Shown one piece after another: positions 19,597 through 21,564 of a DNA stretch of 21,564 bases (the stretch's first letter is position 1; each line of letters begins with the position of its first letter). The notes beneath the pieces are model-generated. The model did no database searches and was not told the origin of the DNA. It saw nothing but the letters and a program-made list of their open reading frames with translations. This DNA is from Phaeoceros laevis. Lineage: Eukaryota; Anthocerotophyta; Anthocerotopsida; Notothyladales. The stretch is taken from the NCBI GenBank assembly GCA_049999765.1, contig JBNGIQ010009578.1, positions 1-21,564 on the forward strand, read 5' to 3'. The position numbers and the translations under genes were made by a program.

Positions 19597-19974
19597 ATTA
19601 GCGTAATCCCTAAATGTAAGTATGGTGGTTGGGTTTTCAGCGGAACCCGTGGTTGGAAGGCGGCACGCTTTTCGCTCCGGGAAGTTGCTCCGATTCGCAA
19701 TGCGACCAATCGGTTGCCATACAGAGGGTAAACTTCCGTCATGGTGACGTCCTCCACGAGCTACAGGATTATTTTCCTTCACGACTCATTTTCTTGTAGC
19801 TCTCCAACGAGGTCAATACTGTTGCCCATGTCCTGAAGGGACCTTCAGCAGCCCGCAAGTCTTGCTAGACCACAAGGTTTCTCGCATTCGTTCTCGACGT
19901 GTACCAGATCTTTTATTGGTCGTCAAGCTTAAGCTTGCCCGACGCCTCCTGGGACGGGACGGAAGTCGTGAAGA
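19597..19974 (+). promoter_or_regulatory. Upstream region and probable 5' UTR of the ROCO gene
   Basis: The 378 bp before ATG 19975 contain no gene. A TGACGTC (CRE/C-box type) lies at 19745-19751. No clear TATA box was seen. Because the ATG is preceded by an in-frame TGA at 19969, coding does not extend into this region unless by splicing. Confidence 0.4.
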
Positions 19975-21564
19975 ATGTCTGCTATCGCGATGATGGACGA
20001 GCTCGCTGGGCAGGTGCCCGTGGAGGAGGCTGCGGGCTCTAGCGGTGAGTTTGGCGCAATGGATGTGAATGTCGATGTGGAGCAGCTGCCCCAAGCTCTG
20101 CGAAAGCTTGTAACGCAGCTGAGGGAGGTGCCGCCCACCATCCAGAAGGTGGATCTTGGAGGGCCTGACCAAGGTGGTGACTATTTTCGGATGGATCCAG
20201 CAGCAGCCGATCTCGAGGACGGTGCTGCTGGTTTGCGGTGCAGTAGTGTGAGGCTGTGGGTGCTGGGACTGATCGGCACCTGCCCTTCGTTGAGGGTGGT
20301 GAGACTGGGCAACTGCGGTATTACTAGTGAATCGGAAGTGGAGCGTCTTTGCCAGGGCCTCAAGTCCAACGCGGTACTGCAATGGCTCTCGCTGGACGGT
20401 AACGTGGGCTTTGGATCCGACTTGGGGTGCCTGCATGTGGGCCACATCCTGGCCGGCAACGCTAGCGGCACAAGCAGCTTGGAGGAACTGGATATGGTCG
20501 GAGTGGGGTTGAAAGCAGCAGGGCTGTCTCGCCTTTTGAGCACCCTGCTGGCCAACACAGCTGGCGGGGGCCTCCCAATCTTGAACGTGGAGCACAATCC
20601 CGAGTGCCTGGCAGATGAGCGTGCAGCACAGCTGCTGGCCCAACTCGTCTCAAGCAAGGGCGCCGGCCTGCGGAAGCTTGGGATTCGAGAGACGGGACTG
20701 TCGGTGGCTGGAGCGGCCCTTCTCTCTGCCGCGTTGGGAACCAAGGCTCTCCAGCAACTACAGGTTGGCGGCGGCCCAGAGCCTATCTTGAATGTCATTG
20801 TCAGCTCCCTCAGCAAATGCTGCAGGCTTACTTTATTGTTCTCCAAGGAGGAGGAGGAGGCGAGCCAGGTGACTGAGCCCCTTGCTCAAATGCTGCGCAC
20901 CAACACCTGTCTGACAACGCTGTGGTTGGACGAGGCTCACTTTTCTACGCAGGCATGGAACGGCATTTTCCAGGCCCTTGGCGCCATTTCAACCTTGTCT
21001 TTCTTGTCTCTAAGGGGTTCCACAACGCTGGATCACAGCGTTATGGATGATGTGCATCAGCTTCTTGCGGGCAACCCAGGCCTTGAGATGGGCGAGATAA
21101 GCGATGCTCCTTTGAAGGGAAGTAGAAGAAATCTGAAATCGACGGGGTTCTTCTACTGCACCTGTACCTCATGCTGTGACAGCATGCATACGGTACTAAC
21201 AGAGCTTGGTAAGGGTGGCGAAACATTGAATGTGGAGCAGTTGCCCAAGGAGTTGCGCCCGCTGGTAGCTGCGCTCACGGCGGTGCCACCCAGTATCGAG
21301 GAGGTGGATCTGGACGGGCTCGACTATGCTGCCGTGGGCAACATGTTTCGGTTGAATCCGGAGCATCCACTTCTGGGTAGTAGTATGTTGTGGGAGCTCC
21401 GGCTGTTGGTGCTGGGGCTGATCGGGAGATTCCCTTCCCTGAAAAGGGTGCGGTTGAACCGCTGCAACATCAGCAGGGAGTCGGAGGTGGAGCGGTTGTG
21501 CCAGGGCCTCGCTTCCAACACGGTCCTGGAACATCTGTTGGTGGACAACAACTCGGGCTTTGGA
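19975..21564 (+). CDS. LRR-ROCO protein, N-terminal part with intact start (runs off right end)
   Basis: This is an open frame of 530 codons from ATG 19975 to the window end with no stop. An in-frame TGA lies at 19969-19971, two codons before the ATG, which supports this start. The first residues are MSAIAMMDELAGQVP with no signal peptide or membrane segment, so a cytosolic protein is expected. LRR-like repeats begin near residue 85 (VRLWVLGLIG, then LRVVRLGNCGI) and continue to the end. A first module (VEQLPQAL to about 21200) is followed by a second (VEQLPKEL onward). From 20348 on it matches bases 1-1217, so the rest of the gene is represented by 1-6178 in another copy or in the permuted remainder of the same copy. 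Roc and COR are not reached here. This part carries no frameshift. Confidence 0.8.
   Translation, partial: MSAIAMMDELAGQVPVEEAAGSSGEFGAMDVNVDVEQLPQALRKLVTQLREVPPTIQKVDLGGPDQGGDYFRMDPAAADLEDGAAGLRCSSVRLWVLGLIGTCPSLRVVRLGNCGITSESEVERLCQGLKSNAVLQWLSLDGNVGFGSDLGCLHVGHILAGNASGTSSLEELDMVGVGLKAAGLSRLLSTLLANTAGGGLPILNVEHNPECLADERAAQLLAQLVSSKGAGLRKLGIRETGLSVAGAALLSAALGTKALQQLQVGGGPEPILNVIVSSLSKCCRLTLLFSKEEEEASQVTEPLAQMLRTNTCLTTLWLDEAHFSTQAWNGIFQALGAISTLSFLSLRGSTTLDHSVMDDVHQLLAGNPGLEMGEISDAPLKGSRRNLKSTGFFYCTCTSCCDSMHTVLTELGKGGETLNVEQLPKELRPLVAALTAVPPSIEEVDLDGLDYAAVGNMFRLNPEHPLLGSSMLWELRLLVLGLIGRFPSLKRVRLNRCNISRESEVERLCQGLASNTVLEHLLVDNNSGFG
20348..21564. repeat. Right copy of the terminal direct repeat (matches 1-1217)
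   Basis: Right-hand partner of the 1217-bp direct repeat. It covers codons 125 to 530 of the LRR-ROCO open frame that starts at 19975. Sequence to its left (19975-20347) holds the true start of the gene and has no counterpart at the left edge of the window. Confidence 0.95.

Noticed and set aside
19813-20643. Minus-strand open frame of 276 codons over the ROCO start
   Set aside because: The plus strand carries the LRR-ROCO N-terminus with clear family features; the minus frame has none.

Overview
This is nuclear DNA of a eukaryote, most likely a non-seed land plant (moss, liverwort, lycophyte or fern). The evidence is a plant-style LRR-ROCO gene with very short GT-AG introns, pentatricopeptide-repeat (PPR) remnants, a Helitron-type PIF1 helicase remnant, a possible early-light-induced-protein fragment, and abundant tandem repeats. 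I see no bacterial gene layout, rRNA, tRNA or CRISPR array. The species cannot be fixed from this sequence.

The main feature is that bases 1-1217 and 20348-21564 match at every place compared, including the two outermost bases. The window is therefore one full period (20,347 bp) plus a 1.2 kb overlap. Either the locus is a tandem array with a 20.35 kb unit, or the contig was assembled from a circle or around a repeat. The LRR-ROCO gene starts at 19975 and runs off the right end. Its continuation, in permuted order, is what opens the window at base 1 and ends at 6178.

Layout: 1-6178 is the body of the LRR-ROCO gene (three large LRR modules, Roc GTPase, COR, conserved C-terminal region), broken by four apparent single-base frameshifts, one 25-bp tandem duplication and two in-frame stops. 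6179-7790 has no recognised gene. 7790-8525 is a PPR pseudogene containing a 307-bp tandem duplication. 8641-9480 holds minisatellites. 10215-10946 is a truncated PIF1/Helitron helicase. 11040-11600 is an AT-rich foldback (MITE-like) zone. 11885-14519 is an unrecognised multi-exon gene with an internal segmental duplication, a coiled coil and a 10-N gap. 14520-16020 appears non-coding and contains a complex palindrome. 16025-18190 is a satellite of about 630 bp in 3.4 copies. 18264-18527 has a weak coding remnant on the minus strand. 18860-19039 is a possible ELIP fragment. 19511-19596 is a duplicated block of ACGT-core (bZIP-type) sites upstream of the ROCO start at 19975.

No operon-like cooperation is visible. 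The window reads as a decaying, repeat-rich locus built around one ROCO gene, whose 5' end and upstream region look intact while its 3' part is damaged or misassembled.
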